Source: Stenogyne calaminthoides
Lineage: Eukaryota > Streptophyta > Magnoliopsida > Lamiales > Lamiaceae
DNA length: 64,000 bases
NCBI GenBank assembly: GCA_037126765.1
Contig: JBBCBC010000022.1
Coordinates: 15,033,758 to 15,097,757 of the forward strand
Reading direction: 5' to 3'
Position numbers and translations under genes: made by a program. Of this stretch, positions 34,036-46,400 are shown piece after piece (the first letter of the stretch is position 1; every line of letters begins with the position of its first letter). The notes under the pieces were generated by a model. It was not told where the DNA came from. It was given only the letters and a program-made list of their open reading frames with translations, and did not search any database.

Positions 34036-34523
34036 CTTCCCAAAGTCATTTTAAGGACTTTGGTATTCTCACACGTAAAGTTTCTCATTGAGCATTGCGG
34101 GCCTTCCCAAGATCATATCTTGGTCATTCCCGAGGACAACTTATATGGTCCCGGACCCGTGAACTAGTCCCTGGCTATTAGACTTGATAACATAGAATTT
34201 CATAGAACATAGCATGTAGTGTATCATATCATGGAACATAAGCTTACATGGAGCATAACACGTAGGAGTCATACATTCAACAAAACACGTAGTATATTAA
34301 ACAATACACAACTTGTTCTACTAACCACTGTAGAACATTGAAAGAAAATCTCACCTCGAATATACGAATGTAGATGCAACGAGTAAAGCCTTGAACGGAC
34401 TAGCTCCCGTAGTTGTCATCGCCTTGCATTAGTAATCGTAGATATTTAATTAGTATGACATCTAATATGTAGCCAACTACTAAAATTGATAAAACTCCAA
34501 GGATGAAAAGGCTAGGGCTTATA
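34036..34523 (+). repeat. Solo LTR E, middle segment
   Basis: Continues segment 18686-19147 after the second tgaac copy: the ccttcccaaag and actttggtattctcacacgtaaag words of the first segment recur here. No gene is present. Interrupted at 34523 by element D2. Confidence 0.65.
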
Positions 34524-37363
34524 TGTTAGTGTTGGTGTCCTAGAGACAATCTATTGTAAGGACATAATACTAGATGATATTCAGTTTGATTTAATATTAT
34601 ATTTCATTTAATATTAATGTATGGCAATACACTTGTTTGAATATTATGTTTGATTATTTGCATTTATTCGTACAAGTGTTCCCATGAGTCGTTGTTGTTA
34701 TTAAGGTTGTGAGAACTCAGATGACTTAAGAATGATTCTCAAATAGCCCCGATCAAGGATCATCAAGAATGGGATATTGATGATGCAATGGAGATTGGTG
34801 TGCGATCTGCATCATACTCTAAGAGAGTGTAGTAAGATCTCACTTACTGCGAGATACTAGGTATCTCATGATAGATGCACAAATACCTTAGAGGGTATTG
34901 GTATACCCATTCGAGAAACCGTTTGATGTAGTTCCACTATATGTGTCTACGGGTGTCTCGATTAGTGGGAGCTATGCGATACTTCTTTGACTTGAAGTCA
35001 ATACGCACGATATGTGTGGGATGATGAACTTTGACCATGACGGATGTTTGCACCATTCCATGGGTAGATATGGCTTGGATTGGGTTCATCACGAAATGCA
35101 TGTGCGTGGTAGTTGAGCCAAGAAAAGGATTGTTGGGAAATAAATTTAATAAAGAGGATTTTGATTAGATCCCAAAACCCCTGAGTATGACATGTTCAGG
35201 ATAATCTTGATAGATAAGTCAGGATTCAGTTTTAGAGTGTTCAGGATAATATATGCACCGTGTATAGTCGGCAGATATAGAAATGTGTTAGAATCAAGAC
35301 TCAAGATGAAACCGAGAAATCAAGACTCAAAGATGAAATCGAGAAATCAAGACTCAAAGATGAAATCGAGAATTTGAAGGCTCAGAGAAACCTGAAGGCT
35401 CAGTATGTCTCTGAAGACAATGAGACTCAGAGAATCCTGAAGGCACAAGATTATCAAGACTCAAGAATATATCAATGCTCAAGATATCCCTAACATCAAG
35501 TTCGAGGAATATACCGTTGGAATCCAAATTGGACGTGGACCAACGAGAGGAAGACAACCACCAAGAAAAGTCAGAGAACTTATAAAGGAATAGTATGAAT
35601 TTGAATGTGATTCTCCAAACGGAACATTCAAATCCACACTATAAAAACAAGATCCTCCATCAAATTAAGTGTGGAGATTATGCAAAAGATGCTACAGAGC
35701 CAAGAGCGTTATTATCAAGCATTCCCACCCTAGAACACAAGTCTGTAGATATACAAATATATTCAAAGAGTGTTCTAGAACCCAACCTAAGCAACCCACT
35801 TCGATGTATATAAGTTTAGAGAGATTTTCCCAACCCAAAGATTGAGGCTAAACAAATGTAAGGGAAAATCTCACCATAGTTGGAGACAACACCAAACCCA
35901 AACCCCATTCTCGTAAAGAGATAACCAAATGGTGAGTGAGGTAGTTGTTAGGCAATCCCGAGTGAGGGTGATAAGTCCCGATTGGAGTGTGAACTCGTTA
36001 AACATCTAGAGGCGAGCCCGAGAGGGTGATAAGTCCAGAAGCTTTGAGTTAGTAAACTACAGAGGTAGTCAGAAAGCTCTAAGTAGAAAGGTTAGTAAAC
36101 TACAGAGGTAGTCAGAAAGCCTTAAGAAGTGTTTGAAGGAATTTCCCTAGAAACATGGAGAGTGGATGTAGGAGCTTGAGTCTCCGAACCACTATACATT
36201 GTTGTGTTCTTATCTTGTCGTACGCACTCGATTATAAGAAAGACATAACACATGAGCTTAAAAAGAGAAAAATCTGGAATCACCATTCCTTCACCCCTGT
36301 TTTATATGCACCGCAACGAAATGTTTTGCTTCTGCACGCGCAAAATGGGTTTTTCCACCGGGACCAACAAGGATTTATTCCTCAAAGTGGATTTAGAGAG
36401 AATACTCATCTTCTCATCATAATTGGATCAAAGTCATCGGCCGATGCACGTCAACTTAGACTTTGTTGCTAAGTGTGACATACATGATCAATTAGTGATT
36501 AGAGATAAATTGATTATGTTATTTGAATAGACACTTCATCATGTTCAAGACTAATCGAGTATTCGTGAATGAAATGAGGAAATCGTAATAGCTCATATTT
36601 CAGTTACAAGTAGTTGCACGTTTCTCGCAACGTACCTCATATATTGAAAATGTCTTATGTATTGTCTAGGGTTCAATTAAGACCGTTAGTTTGACTAATC
36701 GCTAGGTATATGATGGCCTATGGGTCACACAACAAGTAGTTCATTTTTACGGATTATAGTTGGTTGATTAAATGTTAAATTGGATTTAATATTTAATTTA
36801 TGGAGAAGTAATTAATAATAGATTAATTTGGAATTAATTATTATTAATATTTAATTAAATTGGATTTAATTAAATAAGAATTCCCAATAATTATATTTGG
36901 AATATAATTGTAGGATTTAATGTATATGAAAATAAATCATAGAGATTTTCATATAAGGCATTTAAATCCGTAGAGATTTATATTTAAGGAATTAAATTAA
37001 AAGGAATTAATTTAATACAAGATTAGGGATTTTATTTCCCTAATTGGGCTAGCTTGGGAAATAAGTTAAGCCTCCCTATATATACAAGCTATTGGGATTC
37101 ACAAACGTTCATCATTCTCCATATGATCTAGATTTAGAATTTTCCTAGCAATTTCATCTCGGGATTCAACCATGACAAATCTGTGCAAGTCCGTGATTGG
37201 GGATTACGTGGATACTATAGTAGAGAAAACGGTATACGAATTACTGTAAGAATTTTGTTTACGTTTACTTGTATTTAATTATACAATTAATTGTTCGTTG
37301 TTGGTGAACTGTTTATTTCCATTACGCATGTATTACGTGATTACGTGCCTCTAAATTTCAACA
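34524..37363 (+). repeat. 5' LTR of D2, split by a solo LTR
   Basis: TGTTAGTGTT start and ttcaaca end. Without the 1239-base insertion and its duplicated aggat it is about 1596 bases, equal to the 3' LTR. The LTR parts are 34524-35130 and 36375-37363. Confidence 0.9.
35131..36369 (+). mobile_element. Solo SIRE-type LTR inside the D2 5' LTR
   Basis: Starts TGTTGGGAAATAAATT and ends GGGACCAACA, with aggat on both sides (35126-35130 and 36370-36374). The first ~200 bases and last ~250 match the LTRs of element B in the opposite orientation; the middle differs and is shorter (1239 against about 2250 bases). The D LTRs at 43396 and 46401 show the uninterrupted site agaaaaggattcattcc. A short gactcaaga-rich array lies at about 35285-35470 and a TATA-like tatataag at about 35806. 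No internal retroelement sequence remains, so it is a solo LTR left by recombination. Confidence 0.93.
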
Positions 37364-37364
37364 G

Positions 37365-37376
37365 TGGTATCAGAGC
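37365..37376 (+). promoter_or_regulatory. Primer binding site of D2
   Basis: tggtatcagagc one base after the 5' LTR, an exact match to the initiator-Met tRNA 3' complement common in copia elements. Confidence 0.92.
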
Positions 37377-39489
37377 TTTCATGCTCTTATTAATTGCTTG
37401 ATTGATTTTGTTCGTTTTAATTGTTGGTGCTGCTAATATTTAGTTAAACCACACAAATTGGTATCTGGTATGTTGGCCGCAACTTTTGACTAATCAGCAA
37501 TTAAAATTTGTTATGGCCATTAGTTTGTTTAATTGAAACACACGTTTCTTTTTCCTTAATCGCTCATCTCTCTCATCCGCCTAGGGTTTTCTGTGAAAAA
37601 TCCTCCGCCGCCCACCATCCTTAAACCCGCACCGCTTCGTCCTTACGCGCAATACACGACGTCGCTTGAGTGGGCAGCTTAGCGTTGCGACTCGGGACGG
37701 TCGCGTGATGCAGCATTGGCCACGAGCGACGACGGATTAGATCCGCGATGGATTGTTTCGCAGCGGCGGAAACAGAATCGCCACCGACTTGTGGCGGCGT
37801 CCGTGTGCATCGTCCTAGGCGGCGGCGTCCTCGTCTCGTTACCGATTCGATTGGACAAGCCCTTGGTTCGGTGCATTTCACAGCGTCGTGCCACAGCCTT
37901 TTCACGGCATCGCGAATCTGAATCGACCCTCGCCGCGGTCGTTGCGACCTTACACGATTCGCGTAGCTTCGCTATCGGCGCCGACTCACCCTCGATCTAA
38001 AAACTCCGGTTTTTGAATTGATTCGAGATGATGAGGTGCGGGTGCCTGCACATTTCTGAAATTGGTTGCAGCGGCGAGTCGCCGGCACGCGCCACATGCT
38101 TGTTTCGTTTTGGGGCAGATTTTGTGCAGTTTGTTGCTGCTGAATTTTGGGTGTTTATCGGTTTCAATTGGAACTGTTTGAATCATTTGATGAAAATGAA
38201 TCCCAAAGTTTACTGTTCTATGATTAATTGGATTGAATCTGATGAACTGATGTTAAACTGTTGGTGTCGTTTGTCCCGATTGGAAAGACGGTTTTGGGCT
38301 ATGGTGAGGGAGGGGCAGTTTTGCAAATTGAATTTTAAACAGGTCCCTCCGTGTAAATATTGGATAGTTGCACTTGAGCCCCTGGCAAAATTAATAAAAC
38401 TAATCTGTTTTAAATTTAATTGAATTAAATTTAAAAGGAATGGTAATAAAAGTTGGACTTTTATTTATAATTAATTGGATTAATTATTGAAGTTTAATAA
38501 TTTTAAAATTGAATTTAAAATTAGATTTTAAAATTCTTTTTAAAAGAATTATTAAATCTCACTAAAACGTATTAGTTGGACTAATGAAAGATTTAATTAA
38601 TTGGATTAATTAAGAGACAAAATATTAATAATGAATTTAATTATTAAAATTTGATTTTAAAATTGGATTTTTAATATTATGGTTTAAAGGATTAAACGAG
38701 TTATTAATTCCCACTTGGTTAACGTGTTTTATATTTTGTTAACGCATTTTAAGTTCGCATTATAATTGTTTGGTTAGGCGACGTCGGACCGGATTATTGT
38801 TTGGGTAGACGGCGCCCATATAAGTGTTAGTCCGTAGAAAATCATGTTTGGGTAGACGGGCGCCCAATGATTGCTCAAATGTGATGTAGATTAACATGTT
38901 GGATCTCGATTAAGCAATTAATACCCCTCCTTTAAACGTTACTCACTAAAATATGATTTTCATTGAATTGAACTATGTCTTCCATCAAAATTAAAAGTAA
39001 ACCGAAGATTTCGTTCCAATGAGTATTTAAGGCCCAAGTCATTTGCTCGGATCTACATCTAACGTGACTTTTATAGGGACATGAAGTGTCCCCGCTTGAT
39101 GGTTGTAAATCAACTTGACTTTGTTTCACCAGCCCAAGCAGGAAAACGAAAGTTAAGGGGCATCCGATTGAACTAGGTTCAATCAACTAGGAATTGCAGT
39201 TTTGCAATTGGTTTGGAGACCTACCAGTTATGTTATTTCAGTAATCAGCCCAAGCAGATATTGTAATAGTAGGAATGTGGGTCTTAGTCCATTACAATTT
39301 ATATCTAATATAAATTCATACTCTTCCGATGAGGTCGTTGAGTATGTGAAAATAATGAAGACAAAATAAACACAAAAGAAGGGCCATGTTTATTTTGATT
39401 GCTGAATATTGATCATAGGAATTATGTGTTTTAATTCCTATTTTATTTTATTTATCTTGGTTAGTTGAAATGTATAACTGTTATTGAGA
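37377..39489 (+). other. Leader of D2 with a GC-rich island
   Basis: Non-coding region between PBS and gag. Bases 37570-38110 are GC-rich with many CpG words (ggcggcggcgtcctc and similar), unlike the AT-rich surroundings. The small ORFs there look incidental. From 38868 the leader is shared with D1. Two cggacc/cgacgtcgg-type words and repeated gtttgggtagacgg words lie at 38770-38860. Confidence 0.65.
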
Positions 39490-42400
39490 TGAGTTTTGGA
39501 AACAAACAAATTGGTTAGGCCAAATTTTCTGGACTGGCACCGTAACATGTGTTTGGTGCTAAGGCAAGAAAAGATTGAGTACGTGTTGGCACGCCTATCC
39601 CGGTTACCCTTAAAGCTGGTACTCTGAGGCAGCCACGTTTGACGTAGCACCTCAGCAGAAGCATCAAGAGGATGCTTCCCATACACAGTATGTGATGTTG
39701 CTCGGCATGACTCCCGATGTACATAGGCAACATGAGAAAAATGGGTCCCTTCTTAGAGCTCGAGCATCTGAAGGATCTCTTTGATTCTAAATCTCGTTAT
39801 GAGATTTATGAAGTGATGAGAGATCTGTTCAAATGCCGGTTAGCTAAAGGAGAGAAGATTTTACAAAAACTTGGTAATTTAGGCTTTGAGCTAAAAGACC
39901 AACATTTTCATATATGTTATCCTTCAGTCGCTCCTGGATTCATATTTTAGCTTCATTGTGAACTACAATATGAATAAGACGGATGCGACCATGCCTAAAC
40001 TTCACAACGTGCTCAAGACTTTTTGAGTTCACTATCACTAAGATGGTGTTCAAAAGAAAGAGCGGGTAAACAAAGATGTGTGCCTCTACTGTAAGTAGAA
40101 GAGAGCACCGGAAGAAGGACTGTAAGGTTTTGGTTGCTGAAAAGAAGACACTAGGTGTTTCTAACACTAGAACATGTATGTTTGTTATTAAGATAAACAT
40201 GTCCACTAATAGCGCTAACTGCTTCGTATTGGATACCTGATGTGGCTCTCACATTTGCACTAATGTGAAAGGGCTCATGTGTCATAGGGCAGTTAGGGCG
40301 GATGAAGTCGTCTTACACGTGGAAACGGAGCAAGAATTGCTACTGACAGTGTGAGGACCTATGTGTTAGACTTACTCTTTGGTTTTAGATTAGAACTTAA
40401 TGATTGTCATCTAGTTCTTTCTATTACTCACAACATGTATTTGTTGCATTGTGGATATGTTGTTCTTAATATACAAAGTAAAAGACTCAAACTTAGTAAT
40501 CATGAAAACCCGACTTATTTATAGCATTATAGAACTTGATCATGTAAACGAGAAAAGAATTGCAAGGTTAAGAAAGTTAGACTACTTAACCCCATTCGAC
40601 TGTGAGTCTTATGGAGATTGTGAATCTTATCTCATGGGCAAGATGATCAACAGACCCTTTTCTAGGAAAGGGGTGCATGCCAAAGAAGTTCTAGAGTTGA
40701 TCTACAACGATGTTTGTGGACCATTTTAGCTAGGGGTCACTTCGGCTACTTCATCACTTTTACTGATGATTTCTCATGATACGGATACGTGTATCTTATG
40801 AAACACAAATCCGAATCTTTTGAGAAATTCAAAGAGTACAAAGCTGAAGTAGTGAAGCAACTTGGTAAGAGTATCAAGACTCTTCGATCGGATCGAGGAG
40901 GTGAATACCTTAGCCATGAATTCACTAATTACTTGAAGTTACATGGAATACAGTCACAATGGACTCCTCCCGGAACACCTCAGATGAACAGTGTGTCCGA
41001 GAGGAGAAATCGAACCCTGTTAGACATGGTGAGATCCATGATGAGCTTCTCCTCTCTTCCGACATTCTTATGGGGATACTCGTTACAAACCTCAATTTAC
41101 ATTCTGAATAGGATTCCATCTAAATCGGTTGAGCATACACCATATGAACTATGGTGTGGTAAGAAGCCAACTTTTACACATATTAAACATGTGGTTGCCC
41201 CGTGATTGTGAAAAGGATGCTTACCAACAAGTTGGAATCCAAAGGTGAAAGTGGGATATCCTAAGGAAACTAAAGGATATTACTTCTATCTACCTGAGAA
41301 ATAATCAGTGATTGTTTCTAGGCAGACCAAGTTCCTAGAAGACTATGTCTTTAAGGAACAAGGTTGTAAGCTGATAGAACTTGAAGAAATTCAAGAACCA
41401 CAAATTAACAAAGAGACTGATATATTGTCAAAGCAACATGACAAGGAATCAGTGGGAGCATTCAGCAACTTTCACAGTGGGAGTCTTTCACTAAGTGATC
41501 GTCTTTCAGCCAGTGGGAGCGTAATTGGAGTAACTTTGCCAGTGCAAGAACCTCCAAGTGGGCTGAATGATAACAACATAGTTCAAACTCCCGCCCAAGA
41601 GGCATCTAAAAGTGTAGCTCTTAAGGACTCTCCGGACATTGATGAAATCGATGCACCACAAAAAATTTCACAATAAGAATGTACAGTCTGCACAACCATA
41701 GCTCCGTAAGTCAATTAGGAATTGTAATCCGCCATTAGATACGGTTACCTCTTGGAGGAACTCGTTAATGTGGACCTACCGGATAAGGACGATCTTAATA
41801 CTTACTCTGAAGTAATATCAGCTATTGATTCAGGGAAGTGGCATGAAGCCATGAAATTCGAGATGGACTCGATGTACACCAATCAAGTCTAGGACTTAGT
41901 TGAGTTGCCTAAAGGAGTTAGACCCATAGTTTGCAAATGGGTCTTCAAGCAAAAGACCAATGTAAATGGCAAAGTACAAACCTACAAAGCTAGGTTGGTA
42001 GTGAAGGGTAATAGTCAACGCGAAGGCACTGACTATGATGAGACCTTCTCACCAGTTGCAAAGATCAAGTCCATTCGAATTTTACTTGCGATAGCAGCAC
42101 ACTATGATTATGAGATTTAGCAGATGGATGTCAAAACAACTTTCCTCAATGGAAACATTGATGAGGAAGTGTTTATGACCCAACCGGAAGGTTTTATATC
42201 TAAGTCAAATTCTAATCTAGTATGCAAGCAAAAGAGATCCATCTATGGATTGAAGCAAGCTTCTAGGAGTTGGAATATCCGATTTGATGAAGCTATCAAG
42301 CTTCTAATCTTGTTGATCCTTGTGTTTATTGTAAACGTAATGTGAAGAATATTGTTCTCATAGTCGTGTATGTCAATGACATATTGATTTTGGGAAACAA

Positions 42401-43180
42401 TGTCCCGTTAATGCAGTCCGTTGAAGATTGGTTGTCGAAGACCTTCATGATGAAGGATCTTTGTGAAGCCTGCTACATCTTAGGGATCAAGTCCACAAGG
42501 ATAGATCCAAGAGGATGTTGAGGCTGTCACAGTCCACCTATGTAGACAAGGTGTTGAAGCGTTTTGCGATAGAGGACTCTAAGAGAGGGTCTCTATCTGC
42601 AAATCATGGGATAAAGTTATCAAAGAAGGATTGTCCTTCTGATGAAGCAGATATCAAGCACATGAAATATGTCTCATATGCATATGCAATTGGGTCAATC
42701 ATGTATGCCATGACTTGCACTAGGCCAAACGTGGCCTACGTTATCAACATCGTTGATAGATACCAACAGAATCCTGGTGAGTCTCACTGGATTGCTGTCA
42801 AGACCATTCTAAAGTATCTTAGACTAACTAAAGAATGTTTCCTTGTCTATAGTGGATAGTCAGAACTAGTAGTCACTGTTTATGCTGACACAAGTTTTCA
42901 ATCCGACTGTGATGATTACAAATCACAGTTAGGTTACGTTAACTCTCAAATAATGAGGCGGTCAGTTGGAATAGTTCCAAGCAAAAGGACCGCAGATTCA
43001 ACAACCGAAGTTGAGTACATTGCTGTATCAGAAGCCTCAAGGAGGTTGTCTGGATCTTATAGTTCTTAAGAGAACTAGGGGTAGTTCCGAGTGCCAGTTG
43101 TCTAATAAAGTTTTATTGAGACAACGCTGGTGCGACTACGCAAGCAAAGGAACCGAGATCAACAAGCAAAAAGCGCATGT
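39490..43180 (+). pseudogene. Element D2 gag-pol, heavily broken
   Basis: Gag starts near 39491 (MSFGNKQ) and soon shifts frame. HLKDLFDSKSRYEIYEV lies near 39770. Protease reads VLDT then a TGA where DTGCGSHIC is expected (about 40225-40260). Pre-integrase and integrase are in pieces (40451-40729, 40789-41205), with RSDRGGEY and SERRNRT retained. RT pieces are 41905-42120, 42124-42345 and 42515-42859; a TAG at 42118-42120 stands where tryptophan precedes QMDVKT. The RT active-site box is YVND: the first catalytic aspartate is AAT at 42375-42377. RNase H remains to about 43180. Many stops and shifts; non-functional. Same family as D1. Confidence 0.87.
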
Positions 43181-43383
43181 ACCTAGACTTATCATTTGAT
43201 TTGGGAGATCATAACGATATGAGAAATAGAATTAAAATGTATTCCCACATATTTAATTTGGAAGATCATCTCACCAAAACACTGAGTGTTCATGTACACA
43301 TCTCACCAAAACACTGAGTGTTCATGTACACACTAGACATTAGATGGTCTAGGGGTTAGACATGTAGGTGATTGACTCTAGTC

Positions 43384-43395
43384 CAAGTGGGAGAT
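43384..43395 (+). promoter_or_regulatory. Polypurine tract of D2
   Basis: caagtgggagat directly before the 3' LTR start TGTTAG. The same word precedes the D LTRs at 46401, 49405 and 52413. Confidence 0.8.
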
Positions 43396-44994
43396 TGTTA
43401 GTGTTAGTGTCCTAGAGACAATCTATTGTAAGGACATAATACTAGATGATATTCAGTTTGATTTAATATTATAGTTCATTTAATATTAATGTATGGCAAT
43501 ACACTTGTTTGAATATTATGTTTGATTGTTTGCATTTATTCGTACAAGTGTTCACATGAGTCGTTCCTGTCATTGAGGTTGTGAGAACTCAGATGACTTA
43601 AGCTTGATTCTCAAATAGCCCCGATCAAGGATCATCAAGAATGGGATATTGATGATGCAATGGATATTGGTGTGCGATCTGCATCATACTCTTAGAGAGT
43701 GTAGTAAGATCTCACTTACTACGAGATACTAGGTATCTCATGATGGATGCACAAATACCTTAGAGGGTATTGGTATACCCATCCGAGAAACCGTTTGATG
43801 TAGTTCCACTATATGTGTCTACGGGTGTCTCGGTTAGTGGGAGCGATGCGATACTCCTTTAACTTGAGGTCAATACGCACGACATGTGTGGGATGATGAA
43901 CTTTGACCATGACCGATGCTTGCACCCTTCCATGGGTAGATATGACTTGGATTGGATTCATCACGAAGTGCATGTGCGTGGTAGTTGAGCCAAGAAAAGG
44001 ATTCATTCCTCAAAGTGGATTTAGAGAGAATACTCATCTTCTCATCATAATTGGATCAAAGTCATCGGCCGATGCACGTCAACTTAGACTTTGTTGCTAA
44101 GTGTGACATACATGATCAATTAGTGATTAGATAAATTGATTATGTTATTTGAATAGACACTTCATCATGTTCAAGACTAATTGAGTATTCGTGAATGAAA
44201 GGAGGAAAATGTAATAGCCCATATTTCAGTTACAAGTAGTTGCACGTTTCTCGCAACGTACCTCATATATTGAGAATGTCTTATTTATTGTATAGGGTTC
44301 AATTAAGACCGTTAGTTTTGACTAATTGCTCGGTATATGAGGGCCTATGGGTCACACAACAAGTAGTTCCCTTTTACGGATTATAGTTGGTTGATTAAAT
44401 GTTAAATTGGATTTAATATTTAATTTATGGAGAAGTAATTAATAATAGATTAATTTGGAATTAATTATTATTAATATTTAATTAAATTGGATTTAATTAA
44501 ATAAGAATTCCCAATAATTATATTTGGAATATAATTGTAGGATTTAATGTATATGAAAATAAATCATAGAGATTTTCATATTAGGCATTTAAATCCTTAG
44601 AGATTTATATTTAGGGAATTAAATTTAAAGGAATTAATTTAATACAAGATTAGAAATTTTATTTCCCTAGTTGGGCTAGCTTGGAAATTAAGCTAAGTCT
44701 CCCTGTATATACAAGCTATTGGGATTCACAAACATTAATTCATCATTCTCCATAAGATCTAGAGTTAGAATTTTCCTAGCAAATTCATCTCGGGATTCAA
44801 CGCTGTCAAATATGTGCAAGTCCGTGATTGGGGATTACGTGGATACCATAGTAGAGAAAACGGTATATGAATTACTGTAGGAATTCTGTTTACACTTACT
44901 CGTATTTAATTATGCAATTAATTGTTCGTTGTTGGTGAACTGTTTATTTCCGTTGCGCATGTATTACGTGATTACGTACCTCTAAATTCCAACA
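43396..44994 (+). repeat. 3' LTR of D2 (1599 bp, subtype a)
   Basis: TGTTAGTGTT to ttccaaca. It contains the empty site of the solo LTR near 43994 and a TATA-like tatatac near 44707. Almost identical to the LTR at 46401-47999. Confidence 0.92.
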
Positions 44995-45943
44995 GTATAC
45001 ACGTTATTAGGGACCTAATTATAAATAGTGGAAACTCAATTTGGGGCAAAGTAATCCCCAAAATCAGAAACCTAGCTAAATCCCAAATTAAATTAAATCA
45101 AGGAAATTACATCTAATTAATCAAATTCCTAAATTGTCTTACTCTTATCCTCACTTATTGAAACATATCAATAAGATTACTTGATTTGCTAAAACTATCA
45201 ATCCAAAACCCTCACACCCAATTACATAAAATCTGACTTATTTAAGTTGATTGTTTTCATTAACAATAAAGTATTCCCAATGTAACTTTGCATAAATCAT
45301 TATGGAACAAATTTGACCATATATAAATTCTGCCTAAAAACTAACTTGAAACCTCCACTCTAAATTCTGCCTAATGACCATATAAAAATCTGACCACTAT
45401 ATCATCTTACCACCATACTTCCTCTTATCATCAAAATCCATTCCCAAACTAATCTAATCAATGCATACTAAAACACCTTACACATGTATATATAGATATT
45501 CCGGAAAACAGAGTACCACAATTATAAAGTAACAATGGAGAAATAGAATGGATAGATTACCTTGCAATTAGATTGAGGAGGAAAACAGCAGTAGCAAGAA
45601 GTAGGAGGCTGCAAAAATGCCTTTTTCTTGAGAGAAAAATACTATTTTTTTATTTATGTGGAAGAGATTGATAGAAAACTGGAATTTGTTGAGTGGAGAT
45701 GAAGGAAAAAATGTTTGATGAGTGTGAGGAAGAGGAAAAAAGAGAAGGCAATCAAATGGTTCAATTTGTAACTGGCATTTCCATCAATTATTAGGGAAGG
45801 TAACTGAAAATCATGGGGGAAAATGAAATAATATGGTTGTTAGAACTTGGGTAATTGATTAGGCTGATACATTTAGGTTGTTACATTTTAACAATTTTAA
45901 AAGTGTAGGCTATTGAGACTCTTTTTTTAAACGGGTGTTTACA
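44995..45943 (+). repeat. Solo LTR E, last segment (array copy 1)
   Basis: Starts gtatacacgttattaggg after the D2 3' LTR and ends aaacgggtgtttaca, followed by gtgat (45944-45948), the second copy of the E target duplication. Together with 18686-19147 and 34036-34523 it makes an LTR-like sequence of about 1.9 kb with TGT...ACA ends. No internal coding sequence is present. Copies 2 and 3 are at 48000-48947 and 51007-51955. Confidence 0.7.
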
Positions 45944-46400
45944 GTGATGATTACAAATCACAGTCAGGTTACGTTTCACTCTCAATGTTGAGGCGGTCAT
46001 TTGAAATAGTTCCAAGCAAGTCGACCGTAGATTCAACATCCAAAATTGAGTACATTGATGTATCAGAAGCCTTAAGGAGGTTGTCTGGATTTTATAGTTC
46101 TTAAGAGAACTAGGGGTAGTTCCGAGTGTCAGTTGTCTAATAAAGTTGTATTGAGACAACGTTGGTGCGATTGCGCAAGCAAAGGAACCGAGATCAACAA
46201 ACAGAAAGAGGCATGTACCCCAGGCTTATCATTTGATCTGAGAGATCATAAAGATAGGAGAAATAGAATTAAAATGTATTCCCACATATTTAATTTGGCA
46301 TATCCTTTCACCAAAACACTGAGTGTTCATGTACACACTAGAAATTTGATGGTCTAGGGGTTAGACATGTAGGTGATTAACTCTAGTCCAAGTGGGAGAT
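45944..46400 (+). pseudogene. End of D1 RNase H and 3' region (array copy 1)
   Basis: Resumes D1 exactly where it broke at 18685: gtgatgattacaaatcacag matches D2 at 42910. It encodes remnants of the RNase H C-terminus with stops and a frameshift, then a polypurine tract before the LTR. Copies 2 and 3 are at 48948-49404 and 51956-52412. Confidence 0.85.

Larger units (their letters stand above)
34524..44994 (+). mobile_element. Element D2: Angela-like Ty1-copia with both LTRs
   Basis: 5' LTR (34524-37363, containing a solo LTR), PBS, ~2.1-kb leader, gag-pol, polypurine tract and 3' LTR (43396-44994). Flanks are ttata (34519-34523) and gtata (44995-44999), so the target duplication matches at four of five bases. 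It is inserted in solo LTR E. Coding parts are strongly decayed, and the two LTRs differ at many positions, so it is older than element B. Same family as D1. Confidence 0.88.

Noticed and set aside
37621..38423. Overlapping ORFs in the GC-rich D2 leader on both strands
   Set aside because: GC-rich DNA has few stop codons by chance. No domain is recognisable and the ORFs lie in a retroelement leader.
18686..45943. E as a cut-and-paste DNA transposon
   Set aside because: The ends are TGT...ACA with a 5-base duplication and only weak inverted similarity, typical of an LTR; no transposase or longer inverted ends were seen. Not fully excluded.
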